Below, in pieces: positions 1-8,654 of a DNA stretch of 64,000 bases. Each line of letters begins with the position of its first letter. Position 1 is the stretch's first letter. The position numbers and the translations under genes were made by a program. The stretch lies in the NCBI GenBank assembly GCA_021787665.1, contig JAJYLN010000012.1, positions 1-64,000 of the forward strand, written 5' to 3'. The notes under the pieces are model-generated. The model did no database searches. It was given only the letters and a program-made list of their open reading frames with translations, and was not told where the DNA came from. This stretch comes from a bacterium. GTDB taxonomy: Bacteria; JAMCPX01.

Positions 1-77
1 TCTTCTGCGCACAGTTTTCCATCCATAACCCCTGCCATAACATTCGCCCTCTGCTTGTCCTTCATTGTCAGTATCAT
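1..77 (-). mobile_element. 5' end of an ISNCY-like transposase gene (partial)
   Basis: An open frame starts with ATG at 77 behind a strong AGGAGG-type ribosome site and runs off the left edge; 25 codons are visible. The start reads MILTMKDKQRANVMAGVMDG, which resembles the N-terminus of ISNCY-family (helix-turn-helix plus integrase core) transposases, where a short conserved start leads into a DNA-binding helix. The family call rests on these few residues and on the repeated end sequence just upstream at 109-153. Whether the element is complete cannot be seen. Confidence 0.55.
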
Positions 78-108
78 CCTTTCCTCCTGCCTTTATTGCA
101 GGATATTC

Positions 109-153
109 TACTGACATTTTCACGTGGCAGTTAGTACTGACATTTTCACGTGG
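109..153. repeat. Two direct copies of a 19-bp motif at the IS end
   Basis: The motif TACTGACATTTTCACGTGG occurs at 109-127 and, identical, at 135-153, one start every 26 bases. It lies between the transposase start at 77 and the pilB promoter, so it probably belongs to the outer end of the insertion sequence, where repeated short motifs bind transposase. The exact outer boundary of the element is not resolved. Confidence 0.75.
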
Positions 154-177
154 GTATCACAAAGAAAAACAAGGGGG

Positions 178-206
178 TTGACACTGCCCGCAATTTCCCG
201 TATACT
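178..206 (+). promoter_or_regulatory. Sigma-70-type promoter of the pilBTCSR operon
   Basis: TTGACA at 178-183 and TATACT at 201-206 are separated by exactly 17 bases, close to the housekeeping consensus. The site lies about 30 bases before the pilB start and 25 bases beyond the second IS-end repeat. The IS insertion may therefore have removed or replaced the original upstream control region. Confidence 0.75.
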
Positions 207-236
207 TGAAACAATATCTGAAGGGGGGTGACGCGT

Positions 237-1928
237 ATGACTTCGAGACTCGGCGAGCTTCTCGTGAAAGAAAACTTGATAACGACAGACCAGTTGAAGA
301 AGGCTATCGAGGAGCAAAAAACCGAAGGCGGCCGACTCGGCTCGAGTCTTACGAAACTCGGGTTCGTCACCGACGAAGAGCTGCTCACCTTTCTCAGCAA
401 GCAATACAATGTCCCGGTCATAAACCTCGAAGAGTTCGAGATAGACAAGGAAATAGCGCACAAGATACCTGAGAATATAGCGAAGAAGCACCTCGTCATC
501 CCGGTCAACCAGACCGGTGCCACCCTCATCGTGGCGACTTCCGACCCGACCAACCTCGCCGTGATTGACGAGATAAAATTCCTGACCGGCTACAACGTCG
601 AGTTCGTGGCGGCCACGGAGGGCGCCCTGAAAAAGTCCATCGAGAAGTACTTCGAGATATCCACGGATTACCAGGGTATCCTCGACGAGGCGGCCGAGGA
701 ATACGAGGTCATCGGGGATGAAGACAACATAGACATCAAGACCCTCGAGAAAGCGAGCGAGGAGGCCCCGGTCATCAAGCTCGTGAACTCTATCCTGAAC
801 GATGCGATCAAGAGGGGGGCGAGCGACATCCATGTGGAACCGTACGAGAAGAGCTTCAGGGTGCGGTTCAGGATAGACGGCATGCTCTACGAGATCATGA
901 AGCCTCCCCTGTCGCTGAAGAACGCCATCAGTTCCAGGCTCAAGATCATGGCAAAACTGGACATCGCAGAGAGGAGGAGACCGCAGGACGGCAGGATCAA
1001 GATCCGGTACTCGGACGGGAAAGACATAGACTTCCGAGTCTCAGTCCTCCCCACGCTCTTCGGCGAAAAGATCGTCCTGCGGCTGCTCGACAAATCCAAC
1101 CTCCAGCTCGACATGACGAAGCTCGGATTCAACGAGAAGCAGCTCAAGGACTTCAAGGACGCTGTGCACAAACCCTACGGCATGGTACTCGTGACCGGGC
1201 CGACAGGAAGCGGCAAGACCACGACGCTCTATTCAGCACTGTCCGAGTTGAACCAGATATCCAAGAACGTCTCGACCGCGGAGGACCCGGTCGAGTACAA
1301 CATGCCCGGCGTCAACCAGGTGCAGATGCACGAGGAGATAGGCCTGAACTTCGCTGCCGCGCTCCGCGCGTTCCTCCGTCAGGACCCCAACATCATCATG
1401 GTCGGCGAGATAAGGGACTATGAGACCGCAGAGATAGGCGTCAAAGCTGCGCTGACCGGACACCTCGTGCTGTCGACGATCCATACCAACGATGCACCGA
1501 GCACCATCAACAGGCTTCTGAACATGGGTATAGAGCCGTTTCTCGTCGCGTCCTCCGTCCATGCCATACTCGCACAGAGGCTGGTCAGAAAGATTTGCGA
1601 GAAGTGCAAAGAGGATATCGAGATCGAGAAGAAGGCACTCCTCGATATAGGCATCACGGAATCGGAAACCGCGAAGGTCAAGGTCTACAAGGGCAAGGGG
1701 TGCTCGACCTGCAACAATACCGGCTACAAGGGCAGGATAGCCGTTTACGAGATCCTCACTATAGCGGAAGAGATACGGGAATTGATATTAGCGGGTGCAT
1801 CTGCTAATGAGATAAAGAAGGAAGCTATGAGGATCGGTATGATGACCATGCGACAGAGCGCTATAGAGTTATTGAAAAAGGGACTCACGACCGTGGACGA
1901 GGTCGTACGGGTAACGGCAAAGGACTGA
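237..1928 (+). CDS. pilB: Type IV pilus extension ATPase PilB
   Basis: 563-residue hexameric ATPase that powers pilus assembly from the cytoplasmic face. An N-terminal MshEN/GspE-N domain (about residues 5-150) precedes the secretion ATPase core with Walker A GPTGSGKT at about 321-328. An Asp box and His box follow. A zinc site made of two CxxC pairs (CEKC and CSTC) near residue 460-495 is typical of PilB and GspE. The ATG at 237 is chosen because it lies about 9 bases after the GGGGGG ribosome site; a GTG at 228 touches that site and is less likely. First gene of the pilBTCSR cluster, 13 bases before pilT. Length is normal for the family. Confidence 0.96.
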   Translation: MTSRLGELLVKENLITTDQLKKAIEEQKTEGGRLGSSLTKLGFVTDEELLTFLSKQYNVPVINLEEFEIDKEIAHKIPENIAKKHLVIPVNQTGATLIVATSDPTNLAVIDEIKFLTGYNVEFVAATEGALKKSIEKYFEISTDYQGILDEAAEEYEVIGDEDNIDIKTLEKASEEAPVIKLVNSILNDAIKRGASDIHVEPYEKSFRVRFRIDGMLYEIMKPPLSLKNAISSRLKIMAKLDIAERRRPQDGRIKIRYSDGKDIDFRVSVLPTLFGEKIVLRLLDKSNLQLDMTKLGFNEKQLKDFKDAVHKPYGMVLVTGPTGSGKTTTLYSALSELNQISKNVSTAEDPVEYNMPGVNQVQMHEEIGLNFAAALRAFLRQDPNIIMVGEIRDYETAEIGVKAALTGHLVLSTIHTNDAPSTINRLLNMGIEPFLVASSVHAILAQRLVRKICEKCKEDIEIEKKALLDIGITESETAKVKVYKGKGCSTCNNTGYKGRIAVYEILTIAEEIRELILAGASANEIKKEAMRIGMMTMRQSAIELLKKGLTTVDEVVRVTAKD

Positions 1929-1941
1929 CCGGGGAGGGCCG

Positions 1942-3069
1942 ATGAGCTTTAATCTGCACCAATTGCTGAAGGTAATGATAGAGAAGGGGGCAAGCGATCT
2001 CCATATAACCACGGGCAGCCCGCCTCAGCTCAGGATAGACGGCGAGCTGGCACCGTTAAAAGTGCCTCCCCTCACCGCGACCGAGACGAAGCAGTTGTGC
2101 TACAGCATTCTTACGGACGCACAGAAACAAAAATTCGAGCAGGACAATGATCTCGACCTGTCCTTCGGGGTAAAGGGGTTGAGCAGGTTCAGGGCGAACA
2201 TCTTCATGCAGCGGGGGGCCGTCGCCGGTGCATTCAGGACAATCCCCTTCAAGATCCTGAGCTTCGAGGAACTCGGCCTCCCGCAGGTCGTGTCCGACCT
2301 TACCAGGAAGGCACGGGGACTTATCCTCGTAACCGGCCCAACGGGTAGCGGCAAGACGACGACGCTCGCCTCGATTATATCCAAGATAAACGAGGACAGA
2401 CACGAGCATATCGTTACTATCGAGGACCCCATAGAATACCTGCACCCCCACAAGAATTGCATCGTAAACCAGAGGGAGGTCGGTGCGGACACGAAGGGCT
2501 TCTCGAGCGCCCTGAAATATATCCTGAGACAGGACCCTGACGTCGTACTCATCGGCGAGATGCGGGACCTCGAAACGATCGAGGCGGCACTGAACACCGC
2601 GGAGACCGGGCACCTCGTCCTCGCGACACTGCATACGAACTCCGCGGTCCAGACCATAAACAGGGTGGTCGACGCGTTCCCCCCGCACCAGCAGCCCCAG
2701 GTGAGGGCACAGCTCTCCTTCGTCCTCGAAGGCGTGCTGACCCAGTCCCTCATACCCAAGCATAACCAGCCCGGCAGGGTACTTGCATGCGAGCTCCTGA
2801 TACCAACGCCCGCCATAAGGAACCTGATACGGGAAGAGAAGGTCCACCAGATTTATTCCCACATGCAGGTTGGGCAGTCGAAGTTCGGCATGCAGACAAT
2901 GAACCAGTCACTATTCAACCTCTTCCAGCGGAAGCTCATCTCGGTGGACGACGCTATGGTATACTCGACGGATCTCGAAGAGCTCAAACAGATGCTGCAG
3001 GCCGGTACTGCTGCACCGCCGTCTATCCAGGCCCAGGCAAGGATGCAGAATGCCCAGAAAAGCTTTTAA
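1942..3069 (+). CDS. pilT: Type IV pilus retraction ATPase PilT
   Basis: 375-residue hexameric ATPase that drives pilus disassembly and hence twitching. It has the PAS-like N-domain and the RecA-like core with Walker A GPTGSGK at 132-138. The Asp and His boxes are clear, and the AIRNLIRE motif conserved in PilT, needed for retraction, is present near residue 290. The start follows a GGGGAGG ribosome site. A roughly 25-residue Ala/Gln-rich tail after the core is not unusual. It sits between pilB and pilC and is probably co-transcribed with both. Confidence 0.96.
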   Translation: MSFNLHQLLKVMIEKGASDLHITTGSPPQLRIDGELAPLKVPPLTATETKQLCYSILTDAQKQKFEQDNDLDLSFGVKGLSRFRANIFMQRGAVAGAFRTIPFKILSFEELGLPQVVSDLTRKARGLILVTGPTGSGKTTTLASIISKINEDRHEHIVTIEDPIEYLHPHKNCIVNQREVGADTKGFSSALKYILRQDPDVVLIGEMRDLETIEAALNTAETGHLVLATLHTNSAVQTINRVVDAFPPHQQPQVRAQLSFVLEGVLTQSLIPKHNQPGRVLACELLIPTPAIRNLIREEKVHQIYSHMQVGQSKFGMQTMNQSLFNLFQRKLISVDDAMVYSTDLEELKQMLQAGTAAPPSIQAQARMQNAQKSF

Positions 3070-3082
3070 ACGGAGGTAGTCT

Positions 3083-4294
3083 ATGGCCGTTTTTACGTGG
3101 GAAGGAATCAAAAAGACAGGCGAGATCGTTAAAGGCAGCACAGAAGCCCAGAACGAGAACGCTGTAATAGCTATACTGAGGCAGCAGGACGTCCGGCCCA
3201 CCGCCATCAAGGAAAAGAAGGCGGCCTTCGATATCGCCAACATGAGCATCTTCAAGGAGAAGGTCAAGGGAAAAGACCTGTCCATCTTTACGCGGCAGTT
3301 TGCGACGATGATAGACTCCGGTCTCCCGCTTGTCCAGTGCCTCGACATACTCGGCAGCCAGCAGGCCAACAAGAACTTCCAGAAGACCATTCGGGACATA
3401 AAGTCATCCATAGAGGGCGGATCCACGTTCGCCGCTGCCCTGAAAAAACACCCGGACACTTTCGACTCCCTGTACACCAACCTCGTAGCCGCGGGTGAGG
3501 TGGGCGGCATGCTCGACACGATTCTCGCGAGGCTCGCGACCTATATCGAGAAGGCAGAAAAGCTCAAGGGCAGGGTAAAAGGCGCAATGATGTACCCGAT
3601 AATCGTGCTCACGGTCGCAGCAGGCGCGGTCACGATCCTTCTGCTGTTCGTGATCCCCGTGTTCGCGAAGATGTTCGCCGATGTGGGCGCTGCCCTGCCC
3701 GCGCCGACCCAGATCGTTATGGACATCAGCTACGGCCTGAAACACTACATCATCTACATCCTCGTCGCGATAGGCGCGATCATATACGGAGTAAGGTACT
3801 ACTATAAGACCGCCAATGGTAAACTCATGATAGACGGACTGCTGCTCAAGACACCCGTATTCGGCGAGATTATACGAAAGAACGCGGTGGCGAGATTCAC
3901 GAGGACGCTCTCGACGATGATTTCCAGCGGCGTACCGATCATGGACGGCCTCGAGATCGTCGCGCGCACGTCGGGCAACGTGATCATCGAGAACGCCATC
4001 ATGAAGGCGCGTGAGAGCATCGCTGCCGGGAAGACAATCTCCGAGCCCCTCGCGCAGACCAAGGTCTTCCCCTCTATGGTCGTCCAGATGATCTCCGTGG
4101 GCGAGGCCACCGGAAACATGGACGCGATGCTTTCGAAGATCGCAGACTTCTATGACGAAGAGGTGGACACCGCGGTCGCTGCGATGACGTCGCTCATTGA
4201 GCCGCTGATGATAGTGTTCCTCGGCGTCGTCATCGGTGGACTTGTCGTCGCCATGTACCTGCCAATCTTTAAGATTGCAAGTACGATCCATTGA
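3083..4294 (+). CDS. pilC: Type IV pilus inner-membrane platform protein PilC
   Basis: 403-residue integral membrane protein with two T2SSF domains (about 70-190 and 270-395), each ending in hydrophobic segments; three transmembrane helices are expected (near 170-195, 215-240 and 375-400). In this family the protein couples PilB/PilT to pilin insertion. It begins MAVFTWEG after a GGAGG ribosome site and ends in TGA overlapping the pilS ATG, so pilS translation is probably coupled to it. Confidence 0.96.
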   Translation: MAVFTWEGIKKTGEIVKGSTEAQNENAVIAILRQQDVRPTAIKEKKAAFDIANMSIFKEKVKGKDLSIFTRQFATMIDSGLPLVQCLDILGSQQANKNFQKTIRDIKSSIEGGSTFAAALKKHPDTFDSLYTNLVAAGEVGGMLDTILARLATYIEKAEKLKGRVKGAMMYPIIVLTVAAGAVTILLLFVIPVFAKMFADVGAALPAPTQIVMDISYGLKHYIIYILVAIGAIIYGVRYYYKTANGKLMIDGLLLKTPVFGEIIRKNAVARFTRTLSTMISSGVPIMDGLEIVARTSGNVIIENAIMKARESIAAGKTISEPLAQTKVFPSMVVQMISVGEATGNMDAMLSKIADFYDEEVDTAVAAMTSLIEPLMIVFLGVVIGGLVVAMYLPIFKIASTIH

Positions 4295-5934
4295 TGAAAG
4301 ACCGTAGCGATATCCCTCGCCCGGAACCGCCAATCGAGAAACAAGAGCTCCTGAGCAGGCTCTACTGGTCTACCGGGATCAGAATGGCCATCGTGACCCT
4401 GCTCGTCGGGTTCGCGGTGACCATCTACCAGTACCGGACGGTATTCAGCCTGCTGCCGTGGCTGTCTCCCCTGATCATCCTGATCATCTCCCTCTACGTT
4501 CTCAGCCTCATCGAGCTGCTGAACCTGAGAAGGCAGGAGGCACTCAGGAGCATAGCTTATCTTGCCACGGCGCTGGATGCCGTGTTCGTGTCCGCCGTCG
4601 TCGTCATGACCGGTGGCATCGACAGCATCTACACCTTCCTCTACCTGTTCGTTGCCGTGGAGGGCGGATTCCTGCTTTCCAAAAGGGGAGCGCTCATGTT
4701 CGCGTCCCTGTCCTCGATACTCTACGGGCTGCTCGTTGACGTCCAGTACTACCACCTGCTTCCCTCGCTGATACTACCGTCGCAGCTCTTTACCTCGATC
4801 GGGGGCACGCTGGTCAACATGATCACGTACATGAGCACGACGTTCATCGTGGGGATCCTGAGCGCCTTTCTCGGAGACAGCCTCATCAGGGCAAAGAAGG
4901 CTCTCTCTGCAAGCAGCTCGGACCTGCTTCGTCTGAAAAACCTCCACACCATCATCATCGATAGCATAGATACCGGCTTGATAACCCTCGATGCCTACGA
5001 CAGGATCGGCACCATGAACCCCGCGTCCTGCCACATAACCGGGTACAGCATCGGCGAGGTCGCCGGCAAAAACATCGGGAGCATCGTGCCCGGCATTCGG
5101 CTCAGGGACTTCTCCACCAAGAGGAACGAACTCGCCATAAAGAAGAAGGATGGCACCACGATCCAGATAGGCTATACCGTGTCGAACCTCTATAAGGATA
5201 CGGACAGGCCGATCGGCATAGTCATAGCCTTTCAGGACCTGTCCGAGTTGAAAGAGATGGAGGCGCGCCTGAAACGGGCCGATATCCTCGTTACTGCCGG
5301 CAAACTCGCAGCGAGCGTCGCACATGAGATACGTAACCCTCTCGCATCCATCAGCGGGATGATCCAGTTGCTCCGGGAGGATCTGAGAGGTAACGAAAAA
5401 TTCGAGAAGCCGCTGGACCTCGTATGCAGGGAGGTGGACAGGATAGACAACCTGGTCACCGAGTTCCTCTCCATGTCGAAGCCCGTAACAAACATTCGGG
5501 AGGGCGTGACGCTGAAGCCGATCGTCGATGAGGTCTTCGAGAGCGTCAGGGAGAGAGGAGACTACAGCCCCTCGATAATCCTGCTCAACGCGGTAAAGGA
5601 CGGGACATCTCTGCGGGCGGACGCGCTGAAGATGAAACAGATATTGCTCAACCTTGTTCTTAATGCTATTCATGCAATCAAGGAGGCAGGCACAGTGACC
5701 GTAGCATGCATCGAACAGGACAACCATGTTACGATCCTGGTGAAGGACAACGGGCGTGGTATGGACGAAACCGAGGTACAATCGTCCCTCGAGCCTTTCT
5801 GGACGACAAACCCGGGGGGCACGGGGCTTGGTCTTCCGGTCGTGCTGTCCATCGTTGAGCAGCACAACGGCGCCCTGTCCATAACGAGCAGGAAAGGAGA
5901 AGGCACGACCGTTGAGGTCAGGCTGCCGTTGTAA
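4294..5934 (+). CDS. pilS: Sensor histidine kinase PilS
   Basis: 546-residue membrane histidine kinase. About six hydrophobic segments occupy residues 25-190, followed by a PAS domain (about 205-320), a dimerisation domain with phospho-acceptor His344 in AHEIRNP, and a C-terminal ATPase domain with N, G1 and G2 boxes (DNGRGM, GTGLGL). In known PilS proteins the membrane part senses pilin levels and the kinase signals to PilR. The ATG at 4294 overlaps the pilC stop (TGATG); a TTG one codon earlier is possible. Gene order and topology support the PilS call over a generic NtrB-like kinase. Confidence 0.92.
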   Translation: MKDRSDIPRPEPPIEKQELLSRLYWSTGIRMAIVTLLVGFAVTIYQYRTVFSLLPWLSPLIILIISLYVLSLIELLNLRRQEALRSIAYLATALDAVFVSAVVVMTGGIDSIYTFLYLFVAVEGGFLLSKRGALMFASLSSILYGLLVDVQYYHLLPSLILPSQLFTSIGGTLVNMITYMSTTFIVGILSAFLGDSLIRAKKALSASSSDLLRLKNLHTIIIDSIDTGLITLDAYDRIGTMNPASCHITGYSIGEVAGKNIGSIVPGIRLRDFSTKRNELAIKKKDGTTIQIGYTVSNLYKDTDRPIGIVIAFQDLSELKEMEARLKRADILVTAGKLAASVAHEIRNPLASISGMIQLLREDLRGNEKFEKPLDLVCREVDRIDNLVTEFLSMSKPVTNIREGVTLKPIVDEVFESVRERGDYSPSIILLNAVKDGTSLRADALKMKQILLNLVLNAIHAIKEAGTVTVACIEQDNHVTILVKDNGRGMDETEVQSSLEPFWTTNPGGTGLGLPVVLSIVEQHNGALSITSRKGEGTTVEVRLPL

Positions 5935-5967
5935 TCCGATGGCGTGGAGGACAAAAAGGGTCCTACT

Positions 5968-7350
5968 ATGATTCAGATACTGGTCGTGGACGATGACAGG
6001 AGCATGCGTGAGTTCCTCGAGCTCGTGCTAAAGCGCGAGCGTTACAGCGTGACGTGTGCCAAAGACGGCGCGGACGCCATCCTGCTCCTCAAGGAGAACT
6101 ACTTCGATCTCGTTATCACCGATCTCATGATGCCCGCGATAAACGGGCTGGAGGTGCTGAAAAAAGCGAAGGAGCTGTATCCGGATATACAGGTAATCGT
6201 CATAACGGCGTTCGGGGCCATCGAGACAGCGGTGAAAGCGATAAAGCTCGGCGCCCACGACTATATCACGAAGCCGTTCAACAACGACGACCTGAGACTT
6301 CGGATCCATCGCGCTATCGAGACCCAGAAGATCGAGCACGAAAACAGGAGGCTCAAGCAGGAGCTCGGCATGAAGGATGGGAAGTGGGACATCATCGGCG
6401 TCAGCAGCAGCATGCAGGAGGTCTTCACCCTCATCAACAGGGTAAAGGACACGAGGACCAATGTCCTCATCTCCGGGGAATCCGGAACAGGCAAGGAACT
6501 CGTGGCCCGCGCAATACATAATCAGGGAGTGCGCAGGGACGAGCCGTTTATACCGATCAATTGCGGAGCGATCCCGGAGAATCTCGTCGAGAGCGAGCTG
6601 TTCGGTCACAAGAGGGGCTCGTTTACCGGGGCCATTGAAAACAAAAAGGGACTCTTCCTTGATGCAGATGGCGGCACTATTTTTCTCGACGAGGTCGGCG
6701 AACTGTCGCTCCAGGCACAGGTGAAGCTCCTGCGGGTCATCCAGGACAAAAAGATAAAGCCCATCGGGGACCCGACCGAGTACCCGGTGGATGTCCGGAT
6801 ACTATCCGCTACCAATAAGGATCTGAGGCAGCTCGTTAAGGAGTCCCGGTTCAGGGAAGACCTGTTTTATCGTCTGAACGTGATACAGATAGAAATGAGG
6901 CCTCTGCGGGACAGGAGAGACGATATACTTCCCTTGGCGAGACACTTCCTCGAGAACTATAGCGCGGAGTTCTCCAAAAACATTCAGAACTTCTCGAAAG
7001 AGGCAATGGACCTATTGAAAAACTACTCTTATCCGGGCAACATCCGTGAGCTTGAGAACATCGTGGAGAGGGCGGTCGCCATAGAATCAACGCCGGTCAT
7101 ACTGCCTGAATCGCTTCCGAAGGAACTAACCCTCGTGGCTGCCGACAAGGGTGGACGCAGCTATACCCTGGAGGACATCAGGCTCACGTTCAACGGCGTC
7201 ATTGATAATCTCCTCGCTACCATAGAAAAAGGACTCATAGAAGATGCGATCAGGGCATGTTCCGGCGACCGGACAAAGGCGTGCGGGATGCTGGGCATAC
7301 CAATGCGCTCGCTGCGGTACAGGATAAAAAAGTACAATATCATAGATTAG
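5968..7350 (+). CDS. pilR: Sigma-54-dependent response regulator PilR
   Basis: 460-residue NtrC-type activator and likely partner of PilS. Receiver domain at 1-120 with phospho-acceptor Asp52. AAA+ domain at about 140-380 with Walker A GESGTGKE. C-terminal Fis-type helix-turn-helix, with TKACGMLGIPMRSLRYRI near the end. The sigma-54 contact loop reads GSFTGA instead of the usual GAFTGA. ATG at 5968 is preferred because AAGGG lies just upstream; the in-frame GTG at 5944 lacks a ribosome site. PilR normally activates pilA from a sigma-54 promoter, but no pilA gene is present here. Confidence 0.92.
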   Translation: MIQILVVDDDRSMREFLELVLKRERYSVTCAKDGADAILLLKENYFDLVITDLMMPAINGLEVLKKAKELYPDIQVIVITAFGAIETAVKAIKLGAHDYITKPFNNDDLRLRIHRAIETQKIEHENRRLKQELGMKDGKWDIIGVSSSMQEVFTLINRVKDTRTNVLISGESGTGKELVARAIHNQGVRRDEPFIPINCGAIPENLVESELFGHKRGSFTGAIENKKGLFLDADGGTIFLDEVGELSLQAQVKLLRVIQDKKIKPIGDPTEYPVDVRILSATNKDLRQLVKESRFREDLFYRLNVIQIEMRPLRDRRDDILPLARHFLENYSAEFSKNIQNFSKEAMDLLKNYSYPGNIRELENIVERAVAIESTPVILPESLPKELTLVAADKGGRSYTLEDIRLTFNGVIDNLLATIEKGLIEDAIRACSGDRTKACGMLGIPMRSLRYRIKKYNIID

Positions 7351-7433
7351 GCTTTGCGCGTTTCCGTATTTATTGCCAGCTCCCTTTGTTTATGCTTGAT
7401 TGAATCGTGTACCTATTTATAAAAGGAGGCACC

Positions 7434-8642
7434 ATGAAAATTTTGAAGACCGCAGGGGCAATACTCTTTATTACCATAGTACCTGCGATTGCAATGGCAT
7501 CATCCCCTATCAACATCGATTCGAGTACCTACCTCGGAACCTACGGCCTCACGCTGAACAACACCGACAACAACTACCTGCCTTTCTATGAAAATGTAAA
7601 CTTTACCTATTCGATACCGAGAGACGACCTGAGCATCAATGCATCGGGCTGGCTCAGGTACGATATGCTAACGGCCCCGTATCCACAGAGAACAGCTGCG
7701 GACTTCCCTTACGCGTACGTTACTTACAAGCCCGTATCGCTGCCATTAAAGGTCAAACTTGGCAGGATCTACAGCTGGTTTGGTGTGGCGAATGATCAAT
7801 ACGACGGACTTGAACTGATGCTCGGCAGCATGTACGGGCTAGGCCTGGACGCATTCGTGGGCAGTGAAGTGGACTCGGAACTACACAACAGCCCGGGCGG
7901 CATCACGACGGGCGGCAGGCTGTTCTACAACAACGCCTTATTCGGCGTGGGCGCTTCCATGCTCTATGCCGGAAACGACGGCCTCATATCGCAGGAGCGT
8001 TGGGGCGTCGACGGATGGGTAACCCCCGTCAGTATGTTGTACCTGTTCGGGAGATACTATTACGATATCGTCGATAAAACGGCTTATGACGGTACGATAA
8101 AGGTGTCTTTGAGCCCGTTGAAGAAGCTGTTCATAGACGCCCAGTACGGGCTATTCAATCCCGCATCCCTGATTGACAAGACGAGCATATTCTGGGTATT
8201 CAATACGGAATCCTACCGGAACATCAACGGCGACGTGGGCTACAGGATCCTCGATAATCTATCGCTCGCCATCGAAGGCACAAGGTACCTGTACAGCTCA
8301 TACGGCAACTCGTACAGCTACGGAGCAAAGGTTACCTACGATAAACACCCCTACGCGCTGGGCCTGGAACTCGACAAGGTGGACTCCATGCCCACGGATT
8401 ACCTGACGACGAGACTCTATGCATTCAGGACATTTACCATGGCATTTTACGCCGATATAGACGTCATATACACATCGTACATGGGCATGCTGAACGGCTA
8501 TAGCCAGAGCTTGACCGGGCACGTCGCCGTAGGCAAGACTATCATCGACGACCTGAAGATTACCCTGTCAGCGGATTCCATAGACGGACCTTATGTGCGG
8601 CATGGCGGGTTCGGCATGCTCAGCTTGAAATACGAACTTTAA
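7434..8642 (+). CDS. Predicted outer-membrane beta-barrel protein (porin-like)
   Basis: 402 residues. A clear signal peptide (KILKTAGAILFITIVPAIAMA, cleavage near residue 22) is followed by alternating polar/hydrophobic segments rich in Tyr, Gly and Asn, the pattern of a transmembrane beta-barrel; there are no long hydrophobic helices and no cysteine motif. The start has a perfect AAGGAGG ribosome site. It is 83 bases after pilR and 12 bases before a 13-haem cytochrome gene, so the pair may form a porin-cytochrome conduit across the outer membrane. That role is inferred from context. I do not recognise a specific family such as MtrB or OmbB. It could also be a substrate porin or biogenesis partner. 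Confidence 0.65.
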   Translation: MKILKTAGAILFITIVPAIAMASSPINIDSSTYLGTYGLTLNNTDNNYLPFYENVNFTYSIPRDDLSINASGWLRYDMLTAPYPQRTAADFPYAYVTYKPVSLPLKVKLGRIYSWFGVANDQYDGLELMLGSMYGLGLDAFVGSEVDSELHNSPGGITTGGRLFYNNALFGVGASMLYAGNDGLISQERWGVDGWVTPVSMLYLFGRYYYDIVDKTAYDGTIKVSLSPLKKLFIDAQYGLFNPASLIDKTSIFWVFNTESYRNINGDVGYRILDNLSLAIEGTRYLYSSYGNSYSYGAKVTYDKHPYALGLELDKVDSMPTDYLTTRLYAFRTFTMAFYADIDVIYTSYMGMLNGYSQSLTGHVAVGKTIIDDLKITLSADSIDGPYVRHGGFGMLSLKYEL

Positions 8643-8654
8643 AGAGGAGATATT

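Noticed and set aside
2056-2862. Long antisense frames across pilT and other GC-rich genes
   Set aside because: They shadow clearly identified genes, lack ribosome sites and have no domain; products of codon bias.
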